From a bacterium (GTDB taxonomy: Bacteria > Planctomycetota > UBA1135 > UBA2386), in assembly GCA_030432695.1 (NCBI GenBank), contig JAUILN010000001.1, forward strand, positions 1,047,885 to 1,111,884: a DNA stretch of 64,000 nucleotides. Reading direction: 5' to 3'. Shown here one piece after another: positions 62,003-64,000 of this stretch. Numbering within the stretch: position 1 is the first letter of the stretch; the number at the start of each line of letters is the position of its first letter. The notes beneath the pieces were generated by a model. That model worked only from the letters and a program-made list of their open reading frames with translations, did no database searches and was not told where the DNA came from. Both the position numbers and the translations under genes were made by a program.

Positions 62003-63541
62003 CTACCGAATGGTGTCCGCGACGACGCTAGTCAGCCGCAAATGCTGCCCTGGACCCTGCATGAGAGCTTGCAAGTAGATCGTGCTGCCGACGAGTCCCG
62101 GCAAATTTGGGATGAGAAGGGACAAGGAGCCGACGCCTTGGGGCTGGGGAACAGCCAACGGGCTTCCGGGGAGTGGCACCAAGACGTTCGGGTCCAGACC
62201 GAGGATACCGATGCCGGGAATCGGTGTGCTGCCAGTTCCCGTGGACATGACGAGGAAGGCTTGGTCAGCGCTGCCTGAAGCACCGTAGCGGCGGGAGTAC
62301 GCGTCGATGTGAAAGGGTAGGCCCGGGGTTGGCGAGGCCTGAGTATCGAGCTGGCGGTGAAGATTCTGATAGAGGCGGCTCTGCCGATCGGTCCCCAGCA
62401 CCAAGTCAAGATCCCCGTCTCCGTCCACGTCCCCGATTGCCACCGTGAGCACCCCGTCTGTGACGGCCGGCATCCGGGTTGCCGAAACATCACTGAACGT
62501 ACCTGTGCCATCGTTTAGATACAGTCGGACCCGCTGCCCGGACCGGCCATCTCCCAGCACCAAGTCGAGGTCACCGTCACCGTCCATGTCCCCGAACACT
62601 ACCGACCGGGAAATATCGCCGTTAACCGGCATCCGGCTTGCGGTGACATCACTGAATGTGCCCGTACCATCATTCAGGTACAGCCTGTTTCGGTCCCGCC
62701 CCCCGGTGTTCCCAATCACTAGGTCGAGGTCGCCGTCACCATCAGCGTCGCCGAACGCCACCGAATCGGTCTCATCGCCGTCGACCGGCATCCGACTCGC
62801 CGTGGCATCGCTGAACCTCCCCGTACCATCGTTTAGGTACAGCCCGTTCTGCTGCCCCCAGTTCCCCACCGCCAAGTCGAGGTCCCCATCACCGTCCACG
62901 TCCCCGACCGCCACGGCGGAGGTCGTACGGTCGATCACCGGCATCCGGCTCGCCGTAGCATCGCTAAATGTGCCGGCGCCATCGTTGATATATAGCCGGT
63001 CCTGCCCATAGATCCCCAACACCAAGTCAAGGTCCCCGTCTCCATCCACGTCCCCGAACGCCACGGAGCCGGTGCCGTCGCTGTCTGCCGGCATTCGGAT
63101 CGCCGTGACATCGCTGAAATGGCCCATACCGTCGTTCAGGTAGAGTCGGTTCTGCTGCGCGGGTGAACTGTTCGCTAGCCCCAGGTCAAGGTCGCCATCA
63201 CCGTCCACGTCCCCGAACGCCACAGAGCCGGAGAAGTCGCTGTCGACCGGCATCCGACCAGCCGTGGCATCCCTAAACGTGCCCGCGCCGTCGTTCAGAT
63301 ACAGCCGGTTCTGATGCCCGAACTTCCCCAACACTAGGTCGAGGTCGCCATCGCCGTCTACGTCCCCGAACGCCGCCGAGTAGGTCAAGTCGCCATCCGC
63401 CGGCATTTGGCCCGGCGTGGCATCGCGGAACTGCAACTGAGCAGCAGCCTCAGGACTGCATAAGGCCTGCACTGCGACGACAGCGCAAAACGCGACGAGA
63501 GATGAGCCAATTCGAGCAGGGGCCGGGCGACGGACGGACAT
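62003..63541 (-). CDS. Secreted FG-GAP/VCBS beta-propeller protein
   Basis: 512 residues. A signal peptide (SLVAFCAVVAVQALCSPEAAA) is followed by seven repeats of about 52 residues, each with a calcium-loop motif FGDVDGDGDLDLVLG and a closing RLYLNDGTGTFSDVTASRMP. The repeats form a seven-bladed propeller that usually binds Ca2+ and ligands outside the cell. The last 110 residues (QASPTPGLPFHIDAYSRRYGASGSADQAFLVMS ... GSTIYLQALMQG) resemble the C-terminal domain of the kelch protein. An AAGGAG ribosome site precedes the ATG. Confidence 0.9.
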   Translation of the reverse strand: MSVRRPAPARIGSSLVAFCAVVAVQALCSPEAAAQLQFRDATPGQMPADGDLTYSAAFGDVDGDGDLDLVLGKFGHQNRLYLNDGAGTFRDATAGRMPVDSDFSGSVAFGDVDGDGDLDLGLANSSPAQQNRLYLNDGMGHFSDVTAIRMPADSDGTGSVAFGDVDGDGDLDLVLGIYGQDRLYINDGAGTFSDATASRMPVIDRTTSAVAVGDVDGDGDLDLAVGNWGQQNGLYLNDGTGRFSDATASRMPVDGDETDSVAFGDADGDGDLDLVIGNTGGRDRNRLYLNDGTGTFSDVTASRMPVNGDISRSVVFGDMDGDGDLDLVLGDGRSGQRVRLYLNDGTGTFSDVSATRMPAVTDGVLTVAIGDVDGDGDLDLVLGTDRQSRLYQNLHRQLDTQASPTPGLPFHIDAYSRRYGASGSADQAFLVMSTGTGSTPIPGIGILGLDPNVLVPLPGSPLAVPQPQGVGSLSLLIPNLPGLVGSTIYLQALMQGPGQHLRLTSVVADTIR

Positions 63542-63946
63542 GGGGAAACTCCTTCAGGACGAGTGACACGGATCGTCCCTAGGCCTGTGCCGAGCCGCAA
63601 GCCCCTCTCATCCGAGAGTTCACACGAAGCGGCCCCCGGCCCCCGTGGCTGAATAGCGCACCTCTACAGGTACCGCAGTCGCGTCGGCCCGACCCCGGAG
63701 CTAGATGCCGGGCCCGCTCTCCACCCTCGACTGTCCGACCAGCTGCGGAGCAGTTGACCACGAGGGATGCCTCAGCAGAGGCCTTCCACGCGTTCGCCTG
63801 CCGGTGTTCCGCGGGGCCGCGCATCGACGACTTCGATACTGGGCCCGACCTCCTATCCCGCGGGTATCATGTGTCGCTAGTGGTCCGTCGCAAAAGTTCG
63901 CACCAAAAGTTTGGCCGGTTTGGAGGCCTAGTTCGTACCACGTAGC
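63542..63946. other. Gene-free stretch
   Basis: No supported CDS. The last 60 bases before 63947 (GTCCGTCGCAAAAGTTCG) look like an insertion-sequence end. Confidence 0.4.
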
Positions 63947-64000
63947 ATGGCGAACATGGGACGGCCGATGGCGGCTCTGACGTTGACCGACGAGGAGCGC
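63947..64000 (+). CDS. IS630-like transposase, N-terminal codons only
   Basis: MANMGRPMAALTLTDEER matches the start of IS630-family transposases (GRP-x-AxLxLTDEER). The gene runs off the window. An alternative start is the ATG at 63956. Confidence 0.55.
   Translation, partial: MANMGRPMAALTLTDEER

Overview
The window is high-GC bacterial DNA that looks planctomycete-like. This is inferred from a glycogen cluster with a GYS-type glycogen synthase fused to a phosphorylase, secreted kelch and FG-GAP proteins that end in a similar C-terminal domain, and DUF1580/DUF2924-like genes beside recombinases. There is no rRNA and no species-level marker here.

Layout. (1) 1-8.5 kb is chromosomal core: the tail of a glycogen debranching enzyme, a GH57 enzyme, a 1436-residue GT3-GT35 fusion, and a convergent prolyl oligopeptidase lipoprotein. 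A tRNA-Asn(GTT) follows at 8.6 kb. (2) 8.7-17 kb is accessory: a kelch-like secreted protein, an IS91 remnant, an OLD-family ATPase/TOPRIM nuclease, an unrecognised protein with faint DarT-like features, a broken ParB-type gene and a MltR-like protein with a HEPN-like RxxxxH motif. (3) 17-31.7 kb is an integrated element or a mosaic of elements: ParB-methyltransferase, DUF5681-like protein, GIY-YIG protein, tyrosine recombinase, DUF1580-like protein, primase-helicase, an array of ten AACGTGCA boxes that looks like an iteron origin, then a tightly overlapping operon with a DUF2924-like protein and a large serine recombinase. (4) 31.8-35.3 kb holds small genes, an FRG-domain protein behind an (AG)17 tract, and a broken DDE transposase. 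(5) 35.3-45.1 kb is a seven-gene minus-strand operon of envelope or secreted proteins. It includes a 270-residue protein with about 17 short Cys-Ser-Val repeats, two large membrane proteins with the same DUF4350/GATase-like motif, and regulatory-like beta-sandwich proteins. I do not recognise it as a described system. (6) 45.7-56 kb is a graveyard of small secreted or membrane genes, an Mrr-like nuclease, IS481 and ISKra4 elements, and duplicated gene fragments. (7) 56.7-62 kb is an IS3-like element split by a four-gene IS21-like element with a clean 5-bp target duplication. (8) 62-64 kb holds an FG-GAP secreted protein and the first codons of an IS630-like transposase.

The strongest leads are the CSV-repeat operon, the AACGTGCA array, and the 242-bp repeat that starts in the tRNA-Asn 3' end and recurs 37 kb away.
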